DNA from: an uncultured Eubacteriales bacterium | GTDB taxonomy: Bacteria; Bacillota; Clostridia; Peptostreptococcales; Anaerovoracaceae | DNA length: 6,806 bases | Direction: 5' to 3' | NCBI GenBank assembly: GCA_902766915.1 | Contig: CACXFN010000060.1 | Span: 1 to 6,806, forward strand | In this document: positions 1-6,051 of the stretch, piece after piece | How positions within the stretch are numbered: position 1 is the first letter of the stretch | How the letters are laid out: every line of letters starts with the position of its first letter | Position numbers and translations under genes: made by a program | The notes under the pieces: model-generated | Database searches by the model: none | What the model was told of the DNA's origin: nothing | What the model saw: the letters and a program-made list of their open reading frames with translations, nothing else

Positions 1-24
1 ATGATCGAAAATGCTTCCAAGTAG
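1..24 (+). CDS. rplU: C-terminal tail of an upstream gene, probably ribosomal protein L21 (partial)
   Basis: Only seven codons and a TAG stop are visible (MIENASK). The residues resemble the usual L21 C-terminus, which in many bacteria ends in a KVxIExI-type strand and a few small residues (compare TIEKINA in Bacillus and KITGISA in E. coli). L21 is the normal upstream neighbour of L27, and the stop lies 31 bases before the rpmA start. The alternative is the end of prp, the L27-processing protease gene that often sits between rplU and rpmA in Firmicutes. I prefer L21 because of the residue match and because L27 here has no cleavable extension, but seven residues cannot settle it. Confidence 0.4.
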   Translation: MIENASK

Positions 25-55
25 ATAATTCCAAGAAAAAGGAGGTGTCTCAGAG

Positions 56-316
56 ATGGCAAGTAAAAAAGGTGTAGGTAGTTCCAAAAACGGTCGTGAT
101 TCGGAATCGAAACGTCTTGGTGTCAAAACAGGTGATGGTCAGTATGTAACAGCTGGTAGCATCCTGGTTAGACAGAGAGGAACAAAGCTTCATCCCGGTA
201 ACAATGTAGGTCGTGGTGGAGATGATACTCTCTTTGCTAAGATAGACGGCAACGTAAAGTTCGAGAGAAAAGACAAGACCAGAAAACAGGTCAGTGTCTA
301 TGCTCGCGAAGCATAA
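56..316 (+). CDS. rpmA: 50S ribosomal protein L27 (bL27)
   Basis: This encodes an 86-residue L27, a component of the large ribosomal subunit whose flexible N-terminus reaches toward the peptidyl transferase centre and helps place tRNA. The family signature is clear: [19 protein letters not shown] at residues 4-22, [19 protein letters not shown] at 39-57, then [14 protein letters not shown] and a VSVYAREA tail. The start is fixed by GGAGGT at 41-46 and by an in-frame stop at 26-28 with no start codon in between. The protein therefore begins MASKKGVG and lacks the roughly 9-12 residue leader that most Firmicutes carry and remove with the protease Prp. After Met removal the N-terminus would match the mature Bacillus form. 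The preceding gene is probably rplU. A hairpin follows 14 bases after the stop. Confidence 0.97.
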   Translation: MASKKGVGSSKNGRDSESKRLGVKTGDGQYVTAGSILVRQRGTKLHPGNNVGRGGDDTLFAKIDGNVKFERKDKTRKQVSVYAREA

Positions 317-330
317 GTTTTAAAGCCTAG

Positions 331-363
331 GGACGGTTCTATATTAGAACCGTCCTATTGTTT
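331..363 (+). terminator. Hairpin after rpmA, terminator or attenuator before obgE
   Basis: A perfect 10-bp inverted repeat (GGACGGTTCT at 331-340, AGAACCGTCC at 346-355) encloses a 5-base loop, ATATT, whose ends can add an eleventh pair. The tail TATTGTTT is T-rich but interrupted. The stem is strong and the U-tract moderate. A partly efficient terminator would let rpmA be expressed more than obgE. No separate obgE promoter is evident between the hairpin and the obgE start. Confidence 0.75.
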
Positions 364-377
364 AAGTTGGAGATAAT

Positions 378-1718
378 ATGTTAGTCGACAGAGCTAAAAT
401 AACAATTATATCTGGTAAAGGCGGAAATGGTGCAGTTTCCTTTAGACGCGAACCCTTTGTTCCGGAAGGCGGTCCTGATGGTGGAGATGGAGGAAACGGC
501 GGTAACGTCGTTTTTGTTGCTGATAAAAACCTTCGTACTCTTATGGATTTTAAATACAAGAGAAAATACCAGGCTGAGAATGGTCAAAACGGTATGCGTA
601 AAAAGATGTATGGCAAAAAAGGAGAGGACCTAATTATTAAAGTTCCATTAGGAACCATGGTTTTCGATTCCGAAACCGGACATTTGATGCATGACTTAAA
701 GGAAGATGGGGATAGGTTTATCGCTGCAAAAGGTGGCCGTGGCGGTAAAGGAAACGTCCATTTTAAAAACTCTGTCAGACAGGCACCTAATTTTGCTGAA
801 GCAGGAACGGATGGCAAGGAAAGAGAAGTCATTTTAGAGCTAAAGATGATTGCAGACGTAGGTTTGGTTGGTTTTCCAAACGTTGGAAAGTCAAGCCTTT
901 TAGCCGTTTCAACCAATGCAAAGCCTAAGATTGAGAACTATCATTTTACAACAATCGATCCAAACCTTGGTGTCGTTATTCTTGATCATGAAGAATTCGT
1001 AATGGCAGATATTGCAGGTATTATAGAGGGTGCCAGCATTGGGCTAGGATTAGGCTATAGATTCCTTAAACATATCGAAAGGACAAAGGTACTCATTCAT
1101 GTTGTGGATGTGTCCGGTTCCGAAGGACGCGATCCCAAGGATGATTTCCTGAAAATCATGGCGGAATTAGAATCATACAGTCCATATATTGCAAAGAAAC
1201 CTATGATAGTTGCTGCCAATAAAATCGATTTAATTGATGAAGACGATGAGGAATACATAGATTTTAAGAAATTTGTTGAATCAAAGGGATATGAAGTGTA
1301 TCCCATTTCTGCTCCAATTAATTATGGTGTGAAGGAATTGATGTATGCTGCACTTCGTGCCCTTAGAAAGGCTGAAGAAGAATTTGAGGAACAGGAATAT
1401 GAAATGTTCGACTTCGAGAAGGATGAGGCCCTTGATGAGGATTACAGGTTGGTAGAAGTTTCAGCTTTGAAAAGCGATGGGTCACCCTTTGATATTTCTA
1501 TGGCTACAGAAACCAATAGACCCATATTCCATTTATCGGGAAAGCAACTCACTAAGATATTTAATTCTACCAACTTTAATGATATGGGATCCCTAAGATA
1601 TCTCTTTAAATACATCGAGAATAGCGGCGCTATGAGAAAAATGCGCGATATGGGAATCCAGGAGGGGGACACAGTTAAAATCGAAGATTTTGAATTTGAA
1701 TATATTGATGAATTCTAA
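378..1718 (+). CDS. obgE: Obg-family GTPase (ObgE/CgtA), 50S assembly factor
   Basis: This encodes a 446-residue Obg GTPase, a cytosolic protein that binds 50S precursors, acts in late ribosome assembly and responds to guanine nucleotide levels. Three domains are visible. The glycine-rich Obg fold covers about residues 1-158, with GGPDGGDGGNGGNV at 31-44 and GGRGGKGNVHF at 119-129. The G domain starts at about 159, with G1 GFPNVGKS at 165-172, G2 TTIDPNLG at 191-198, G3 DIAG at 211-214, G4 NKID at 281-284 and G5 SA at 311-312. An acidic linker at about 331-355 leads to a C-terminal OCT domain ending in GDTVKIEDFEFEYIDEF. G3 reads DIAGIIEGA rather than the common DIPGLIEGA; the invariant D and G remain. 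GGAG at 369-372 lies five bases before the ATG. The gene follows rpmA, as in many bacteria, across a hairpin. Confidence 0.97.
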   Translation: MLVDRAKITIISGKGGNGAVSFRREPFVPEGGPDGGDGGNGGNVVFVADKNLRTLMDFKYKRKYQAENGQNGMRKKMYGKKGEDLIIKVPLGTMVFDSETGHLMHDLKEDGDRFIAAKGGRGGKGNVHFKNSVRQAPNFAEAGTDGKEREVILELKMIADVGLVGFPNVGKSSLLAVSTNAKPKIENYHFTTIDPNLGVVILDHEEFVMADIAGIIEGASIGLGLGYRFLKHIERTKVLIHVVDVSGSEGRDPKDDFLKIMAELESYSPYIAKKPMIVAANKIDLIDEDDEEYIDFKKFVESKGYEVYPISAPINYGVKELMYAALRALRKAEEEFEEQEYEMFDFEKDEALDEDYRLVEVSALKSDGSPFDISMATETNRPIFHLSGKQLTKIFNSTNFNDMGSLRYLFKYIENSGAMRKMRDMGIQEGDTVKIEDFEFEYIDEF

Positions 1719-1732
1719 ATAAATTTGTATTA

Positions 1733-4096
1733 ATGCGTTTAACGGACAATGTAATTGAAAAACTATATACAGAGTATGATACGCCACCTTGGGTTATAGT
1801 TCACTGCAAAGAAGTATCAAGGGTAGGCGCTGTAATAGCTGAGGCTCTTAATAAAAGAGGCCTTAACCTTGATGTTGAATTGGTTAGGGTTGCCGGGCTG
1901 GCGCATGATGTACTTCGTGTTAAAAATGATCATGACCTGGAAATGGGTAAATTGCTTGATAAGATGGGCTATCATGATGAGGCGAATGTTGTTAATCGTC
2001 ACATGAGATACTATTTTAATCCCATTGATCAGATTAATGAAACGGATATTATGTGTCTTGCTGATAGATTAGTAAGAGAAGATACATATGTCGGAATCCA
2101 GGAAAGAGTCGATTATTTGATCCATAAGCAAGGTGAGACCAAAGAACGTACAGAAAGACTAAAGGCAGCCAGAGAAGAGTCAAAAAAATATATTTCCGAA
2201 ATTGAGAAAATTCTTGGCCAGGAGCTGGATAGTTTATTTATTCCATCTAAGGAATTAACTGCGCATAAGCTTGAGAGAATTCTAAAGAAGGTAGAAAAGC
2301 CGGCTCGATATATTGGTGGTGAAAAGGGAATATACCTTAAGCTACATGAGCATAATGATAATTCTTCCAATCTGCTACGTTTTACTTTTGCATTTCCCGA
2401 TTTATATGAAATCGGAATGTCCTATATGGGACTTCAGATTCTATATGAGCAGGTAAATCAATGTCCTAACCTCTATATGGAAAGGGTATTTCAACCGGCT
2501 CCTGATATGGCAGATATTATGAGGAAAGAGAAGCTTCCGCTGTTTTCATTGGAAACCAAAACACCCATACGGGAAATGGATGTTTTTGGATTTACTCTTC
2601 AGTATGAAATGTCATTTACCAACATCCTTGATATGTTGGATTTAGCCGGTATTCCTAAATTGTCGTCAGAACGGAAAGACGGTAAATATCCATTGATTAT
2701 TGCCGGTGGACCCTGTGCATATAATCCAGAACCCTTGGCAGATTTTATTGATGTATTCCTTATCGGGGATGGAGAGGAAATGCTTCCTGAATTCCTTCAA
2801 CGATATAGAAGTGCTAAACTATCGGGACTAACTAAGGAAGAATTCTTCGTTAAGGAAATAAAAGAAGGTTACAATAATAAAGGAATCTACATTCCTTCCC
2901 AGATAAGTGACCTAAATAATGATCAAAGAACAAGAAGGGCAATTCTTTCTAATATAAACAGAATTACATTCCCAACAAACCCAATAGTTCCATTTATTGA
3001 AACAGTTCATGATAGGGCAGTGGTTGAAGCATTTAGAGGATGCACCAGAGGATGTAGGTTCTGTCAGGCAGGGATGATTTATAGACCGGTTCGTGAACGC
3101 TCCAGCTCAGCTATAATGGATGCGGCAATCGGTCAGATTGATAATACAGGACATGAAGAATTGTCACTTCTTTCATTATCAAGTAGTGATTATTCGGAGT
3201 TTGAAACTCTGGCCATGGGTTTAACTCAAGAATGTATGAATAGAAATGTGGCACTTTCACTGCCCTCATTAAGGCTAGATACCTTTTCCTTTACAGTTCT
3301 TCAAGAAATTCAAAAATACAGAAAATCCGGGCTTACCTTCGCTCCTGAAGCCGGAACCCAAAGACTGAGAGACGTTATAAATAAAGGTATTACCGAGGAA
3401 GACATATATAGTGCAGTAAGACAGGCCATAGAGCTTGGTTGGACCCATATTAAACTTTACTTTATGATTGGACTTCCAACTGAAACATATGAGGATTTAG
3501 ACGGTATTGCAGATATCGCCAGGAATATAATGTCCATTAAAAACGAACTTAAGAATACATCCGGTAAGGGCGGAAGATTCACTGTAACCGTAAGTGTCAG
3601 CAATTTTGTTCCCAAGGCACACACTCCATTTCAGTGGGCAGCACAGGACACTTCTGAATCATTTAGAGCTAAACATAATTATCTTCGCGACAAGCTTAAG
3701 ATTAAAGGGGTTACTTTCAATTATCACGATGATGATACCAGCGTTTTGGAAGCCATAATTGCAAGAGGTGATAGGAAGGTTGGAAAATTAATCCTTAATG
3801 CATATAATCGTGGGTGTAAAATGGACAGCTGGTCTGAATACTTTGATAGAAATAAATGGGATGAAGCAATGAAAGAAACCGGCATTCTTCCTGAATTATA
3901 TGCTACTCGTCAACGCCAATTGGATGAAGTCCTTCCGTGGAATATAATTGATAGCGGAATAAGTGAGAGCTTCCTAAAGAATGAATGGGAAAAAGCCATA
4001 AAAGAAACAACCACCAGAGATTGTCGTTATGGTTGCACAGGATGTGGAATAAATAGATATACAGATTGCCCTATAGGTGGAATTTACGCAAGGTAA
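1733..4096 (+). CDS. Fusion of an HD phosphohydrolase domain with a TIGR03960-type radical SAM protein
   Basis: This 787-residue protein has two parts. Residues about 1-168 form an HD-type metal-dependent phosphohydrolase domain: H24, the HD pair H58-D59, H90 and D111 are plausible metal ligands. The LADRLVRED and LGQELDSLF stretches resemble the HD domains found with MobA-like nucleotidyltransferases. From about residue 174 to the end it matches the TIGR03960 family. That part has a cobalamin-binding-like domain at about 214-360 in which I see no DxHxxG motif, then a radical SAM barrel with the [4Fe-4S] motif CTRGCRFC (C437, C441, C444). A second cysteine cluster lies at the C-terminus (C764, C768, C771, with C779). 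TIGR03960 proteins usually lack the HD part and are about 620 residues; their substrate is unknown to me. The start follows obgE by 14 bases and has no clear Shine-Dalgarno, so translation may depend on readthrough from obgE. No internal stop interrupts the fusion. Confidence 0.88.
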   Translation: MRLTDNVIEKLYTEYDTPPWVIVHCKEVSRVGAVIAEALNKRGLNLDVELVRVAGLAHDVLRVKNDHDLEMGKLLDKMGYHDEANVVNRHMRYYFNPIDQINETDIMCLADRLVREDTYVGIQERVDYLIHKQGETKERTERLKAAREESKKYISEIEKILGQELDSLFIPSKELTAHKLERILKKVEKPARYIGGEKGIYLKLHEHNDNSSNLLRFTFAFPDLYEIGMSYMGLQILYEQVNQCPNLYMERVFQPAPDMADIMRKEKLPLFSLETKTPIREMDVFGFTLQYEMSFTNILDMLDLAGIPKLSSERKDGKYPLIIAGGPCAYNPEPLADFIDVFLIGDGEEMLPEFLQRYRSAKLSGLTKEEFFVKEIKEGYNNKGIYIPSQISDLNNDQRTRRAILSNINRITFPTNPIVPFIETVHDRAVVEAFRGCTRGCRFCQAGMIYRPVRERSSSAIMDAAIGQIDNTGHEELSLLSLSSSDYSEFETLAMGLTQECMNRNVALSLPSLRLDTFSFTVLQEIQKYRKSGLTFAPEAGTQRLRDVINKGITEEDIYSAVRQAIELGWTHIKLYFMIGLPTETYEDLDGIADIARNIMSIKNELKNTSGKGGRFTVTVSVSNFVPKAHTPFQWAAQDTSESFRAKHNYLRDKLKIKGVTFNYHDDDTSVLEAIIARGDRKVGKLILNAYNRGCKMDSWSEYFDRNKWDEAMKETGILPELYATRQRQLDEVLPWNIIDSGISESFLKNEWEKAIKETTTRDCRYGCTGCGINRYTDCPIGGIYAR

Positions 4097-4794
4097 TGAA
4101 AAAGTATTTTATAGAATTCGAAAAGATAGGCAATATAAAATACATCTCTCATCTCGATATGCAGAGACTATTTAAGCGTGGATTTAAGTCTGCCAGTATT
4201 CCAATCGAATATTCTCAGGGATACAATCCCCATCCCAAGATGGGCTTTGCTCAGCCTTTATCCCTTGGATATACAGCATCTAAGGAGTATATCGAATTTG
4301 AAACAAGTGAATTGATTGATGAAGAGCAGGCATTAATGAAGCTTAGAGAATTAATGCCGGATGGGATTAATCTAATAGAATTGTCTTCCATTGATAATTT
4401 TAAAATAAAACCAACTAAATCAATGGCTGCATCTGTTGTTGGGGCAGTTTATTCGGTTAGTCTTCCTATTATTTACCGTATTCGATATAAGGATATTGAA
4501 AAATTAGTGGAGGACTATTTGTCTCAGCCGGAAATCATTGCAAAGAAAAGAGAAAAGAAAACAAAGAAAATGGTTGATAAGGATATTAAAAACCAGATTC
4601 ATTGGATTAAGGTTATACCGGGCAATTCCATGTTCCAAGATAATAAGAATATTGTTTTATGCATGGAACTGGATTCCGGTTCGGCATCAAATCTTAGTCC
4701 TGAACAAGTGATTAGTTCCTTCACAGAGTTTTCGGATTTGTATTTACCAAGGGAGGAAATTGAGGTTAATAGGGACTATTTGATTTTTGAATAA
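4096..4794 (+). CDS. TIGR03936/DUF2344 family protein, partner of the radical SAM enzyme
   Basis: This 232-residue protein belongs to the TIGR03936/DUF2344 family, whose members are encoded beside, or fused to, TIGR03960 radical SAM proteins; the biochemical role is unknown. Family hallmarks are at the N-terminus: GNIKYISHLDMQRLFKR at about 12-28 and YSQGYNPHPKMGFAQPLSLG at 39-58. A basic stretch (AKKREKKTKKM) lies near the middle. I chose the ATG at 4096, which shares a base with the stop of the preceding gene (TAATG) and suggests translational coupling. An in-frame TTG at 4066 would add ten residues (MPYRWNLRKV) not expected in this family. The likely function is in RNA or ribosome-related modification together with its neighbour, inferred only from the usual company of rng, rplU and rpmA genes. 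A terminator follows 31 bases after the stop. Confidence 0.9.
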   Translation: MKKYFIEFEKIGNIKYISHLDMQRLFKRGFKSASIPIEYSQGYNPHPKMGFAQPLSLGYTASKEYIEFETSELIDEEQALMKLRELMPDGINLIELSSIDNFKIKPTKSMAASVVGAVYSVSLPIIYRIRYKDIEKLVEDYLSQPEIIAKKREKKTKKMVDKDIKNQIHWIKVIPGNSMFQDNKNIVLCMELDSGSASNLSPEQVISSFTEFSDLYLPREEIEVNRDYLIFE

Positions 4795-4825
4795 GTAGAT
4801 AAGATAGTATAACTAATACTAATTG

Positions 4826-4863
4826 GATCGCGATCGGTTATTCCGGTCGCAGTCTTGTTTTTT
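4826..4863 (+). terminator. Intrinsic terminator closing the radical SAM operon
   Basis: GCGATCGG at 4830-4837 pairs with CCGGTCGC at 4843-4850 around the loop TTATT, giving eight pairs with one G-U wobble. After one C-A mismatch the stem continues for three more pairs (4826-4828 with 4852-4854). The run TTGTTTTTT at 4855-4863 supplies the U-tract. This is the clearest Rho-independent terminator in the window and separates the obgE/radical SAM unit from comEA. Confidence 0.88.
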
Positions 4864-4887
4864 GGGGTATTTGGGGAAAGTTAGGGG
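4864..4887 (+). repeat. Three evenly spaced GGGG runs upstream of comEA
   Basis: GGGG occurs at 4864-4867, 4873-4876 and 4884-4887, separated by 5 and 7 bases, in otherwise AT-rich intergenic DNA. The comEA ribosome binding site AGGAGG supplies two further GG pairs about 30 bases downstream. Three runs alone do not make a full intramolecular G-quadruplex. I see no clear promoter hexamers here, although comEA should need one after the terminator. Confidence 0.5.
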
Positions 4888-4916
4888 ATTAATAAAGAAA
4901 AGATGTGTTTAATAAA

Positions 4917-4923
4917 AGGAGGT
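4917..4923 (+). promoter_or_regulatory. Shine-Dalgarno that fixes the comEA start
   Basis: AGGAGGT ends six bases before the ATG at 4930, an ideal spacing. It lies inside the reading frame that would open from the earlier ATG at 4903, so that longer start (nine extra residues, MCLIKGGAI) is unlikely. Confidence 0.88.
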
Positions 4924-4929
4924 GCAATA

Positions 4930-5697
4930 ATGAATGCTCAGAAAATAATAGATAAGATTCAAATGTCATATATTCATGCCAAGCATAGTTCCTATGATGA
5001 CAGAAAGCGAATTAAAAAAAGAATCAAGCTTGGATTAAGCATATTAGTGGACTTGATAGCATTATTGTTTTTTCACCAGACTAATTCCGATTTAATTAAT
5101 ATCAATGTAACCGGATATGAAAAACTGGAACATGAAAATGAGCAAAGAAGTGTTTTAAAAGATAAAGAAGATATGTTAGAAAATAATAATAGTGACAGTA
5201 GTGATAGTAATGATAGTAGTGATAGCGATAATGTTTTTAACGATAATAATGATAATAATAAAGACATTATTAAAACTAACATAATAGTATGTGATATATC
5301 CGGCGCAGTCAAAAATCCGGGAGTTTATGAATTGGAGGAAGGCTCCAGACTTTCGAATCTTGTTGAATTGGCAGGGGGCCTTAATGACGATGCTGATATT
5401 GATAGAATTAATAGAGCAAGAGTAATTTATGACGGTGAGAAGATTTATATTGGGAAGATAGGCGAGTCAGACGTTAATACCGCCATTGCTTATGATGGTT
5501 CTTCCCATAAGATTAATATTAATCGAGCTAATTCCGAAGAACTACAAACCATAAATGGTATTGGCCCATCTACTGCAGAAAAGATAATTCAATATAGAGA
5601 AGAGTATGGCAACTTTGACAACATAGAGGAGTTAATGAATGTATCAGGAATAGGTGAAAAAACATTTAAAAAAATGAAGGATTATGTTACAGTATAG
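4930..5697 (+). CDS. comEA: ComEA-like membrane-anchored DNA-binding protein
   Basis: This encodes a 255-residue ComEA-type protein, which binds incoming double-stranded DNA outside the membrane during natural transformation. A basic N-terminus (RKRIKKRIK at about 25-33) precedes a short membrane anchor at about 34-48 (LGLSILVDLIALLFF), giving an N-in orientation. A low-complexity Asn/Asp/Ser linker spans about 85-110. An SLBB domain follows at about 116-176 (ICDISGAVKNPGVYELEEG type). Paired helix-hairpin-helix motifs at about 194-255 begin ININRANSEELQTINGIGPS and include NVSGIGEKTFKKM. The order matches ComEA; the length exceeds the Bacillus protein (about 205 residues) mainly through the linker and N-terminus. 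The anchor is short and contains Asp41. No comEB or comEC is adjacent, so a competence role is inferred from the family. A related helix-hairpin-helix/SLBB protein without an uptake role remains possible. Confidence 0.88.
   Translation: MNAQKIIDKIQMSYIHAKHSSYDDRKRIKKRIKLGLSILVDLIALLFFHQTNSDLININVTGYEKLEHENEQRSVLKDKEDMLENNNSDSSDSNDSSDSDNVFNDNNDNNKDIIKTNIIVCDISGAVKNPGVYELEEGSRLSNLVELAGGLNDDADIDRINRARVIYDGEKIYIGKIGESDVNTAIAYDGSSHKININRANSEELQTINGIGPSTAEKIIQYREEYGNFDNIEELMNVSGIGEKTFKKMKDYVTV
5182..5259 (+). repeat. Low-complexity Asn/Asp/Ser codon repeat within comEA
   Basis: AAT, GAT and AGT codons are reiterated here (units such as AGTGATAGTAATGATAGT), encoding residues 85-110 of ComEA. The stretch is irregular rather than a strict tandem array, and probably makes a flexible, acidic spacer between the membrane anchor and the SLBB/DNA-binding part. 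Such repeats can change length by slippage in steps that keep the frame. Confidence 0.7.
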
Positions 5698-5715
5698 GCC
5701 TTTTTGTGGTATACT
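5686..5715 (+). promoter_or_regulatory. Likely extended -10 promoter for the ynzC-like gene
   Basis: TATACT at 5710-5715 is preceded by TG at 5707-5708 with one intervening base, the extended -10 pattern. GTTACA at 5686-5691 matches the -35 consensus at 4 of 6 positions with an 18-base spacer. The -35 overlaps the last codons of comEA. Transcription would start near 5722, leaving a leader of about 75 bases. A weak inverted repeat (GCCTT at 5698-5702, AAGGC at 5720-5724) overlaps the site and is too weak to call a comEA terminator. Confidence 0.6.
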
Positions 5716-5797
5716 CTCCAAGGCGCTATTTTTAAAGAGATTAATGGAATTATACAAACATAGATACTTGATAAAATAATCAATAAGCGGAGGATTT

Positions 5798-6019
5798 ATG
5801 ATTACTCAGGATAAGATAGATAGAATAAATGAACTTGCCAGAAAAGCTAAAGCGGAAGGGCTTTCTGATGAAGAATTAGTTGAAAGAGACGCTCTTAGAA
5901 AAGAGTATATTGCTGCATTTAGAGAGAACCTTAAAGCTCAGCTTGATTCCATCAAATTTGTAGACAGGGTTGAGGAGACAACTGTGGAGATTGAGGAGAC
6001 AGTTGAGATTGTTAATTAA
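5798..6019 (+). CDS. YnzC-like DUF896 family small protein
   Basis: This 73-residue protein belongs to the DUF896/YnzC family of small cytosolic helical-hairpin proteins found in Firmicutes; the function is unknown. The family core is visible: INELARKAKAEGLSDEEL at 10-27, then ER, ALRKEYIAAFRENLKAQL at 32-49 and FVD at 54-56. The usual Q after EE is replaced here (EELVERDALR). The tail from residue 58 is acidic and repetitive (VEETTVEIEETVEI) and is encoded by a short direct repeat. GGAGG at 5789-5793 lies four bases before the ATG. In Bacillus subtilis ynzC belongs to an SOS operon, but I see no LexA box here. An extended -10 promoter lies about 85 bases upstream, and a cysteine desulfurase gene follows after 99 bases. 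Confidence 0.85.
   Translation: MITQDKIDRINELARKAKAEGLSDEELVERDALRKEYIAAFRENLKAQLDSIKFVDRVEETTVEIEETVEIVN
5972..6010 (+). repeat. Short imperfect direct repeat in the ynzC-like tail
   Basis: A 21-base unit starting GAGGAGACA (5972-5992) is followed directly by an 18-base version starting with the same nine bases (5993-6010). They encode EETTVEI and EETVEI, so the second copy lacks one codon. The pattern suggests in-frame duplication that lengthened the acidic tail. Confidence 0.6.
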
Positions 6020-6029
6020 ATGTTTAACT

Positions 6030-6051
6030 ATATATACAAATAGGTATATAT
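6030..6051 (+). promoter_or_regulatory. AT-rich dyad upstream of the cysteine desulfurase gene
   Basis: ATATATAC at 6030-6037 and GTATATAT at 6044-6051 form a perfect 8-bp inverted repeat around AAATAG. There is no T-run, so it is not a terminator. It could be an operator for a dimeric repressor (for example of the Rrf2/IscR type that controls cysteine and iron-sulfur genes, a guess from context) or simply AT-rich promoter DNA. A possible extended -10, TGTAATAAT at 6064-6072, lies just downstream but lacks a convincing -35. Confidence 0.35.

Noticed and set aside
362..916. Open frames on the - strand across obgE, one proline-rich
   Set aside because: They are antisense to the glycine-rich Obg fold; GGN/GGC glycine codons read as proline and alanine on the other strand. 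There is no ribosome site and no family match.
1658..1668. GGAGGGGG within the 3' part of obgE as a ribosome site for an internal gene
   Set aside because: No start codon lies at a suitable distance with an open frame; it encodes QEGD of the OCT domain.
4066..4095. Longer start for the DUF2344 protein at TTG 4066
   Set aside because: It would overlap the upstream gene by 31 bases and add ten residues not expected in the family; the coupled ATG at 4096 fits better.
4857..4870. Sigma-B-like GGGTAT -10 upstream of comEA
   Set aside because: No GTTTAA-type -35 lies at the required spacing, and Clostridia generally lack sigma B.
5073..5312. Leucine/serine-rich open frame on the - strand
   Set aside because: It is the complement of the Asn/Asp/Ser linker of ComEA; its apparent membrane protein character follows from that low-complexity DNA.
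5698..5735. Terminator after comEA
   Set aside because: GCCTT/AAGGC gives only five stem pairs around a 17-base loop with a weak T-tract, and it overlaps a much better promoter match.
5698..5797. LexA (SOS) box before the ynzC-like gene
   Set aside because: No GAAC(N4)GTTC-type palindrome is present; the nearest stretch, GAATTATACAAACAT, does not form one.
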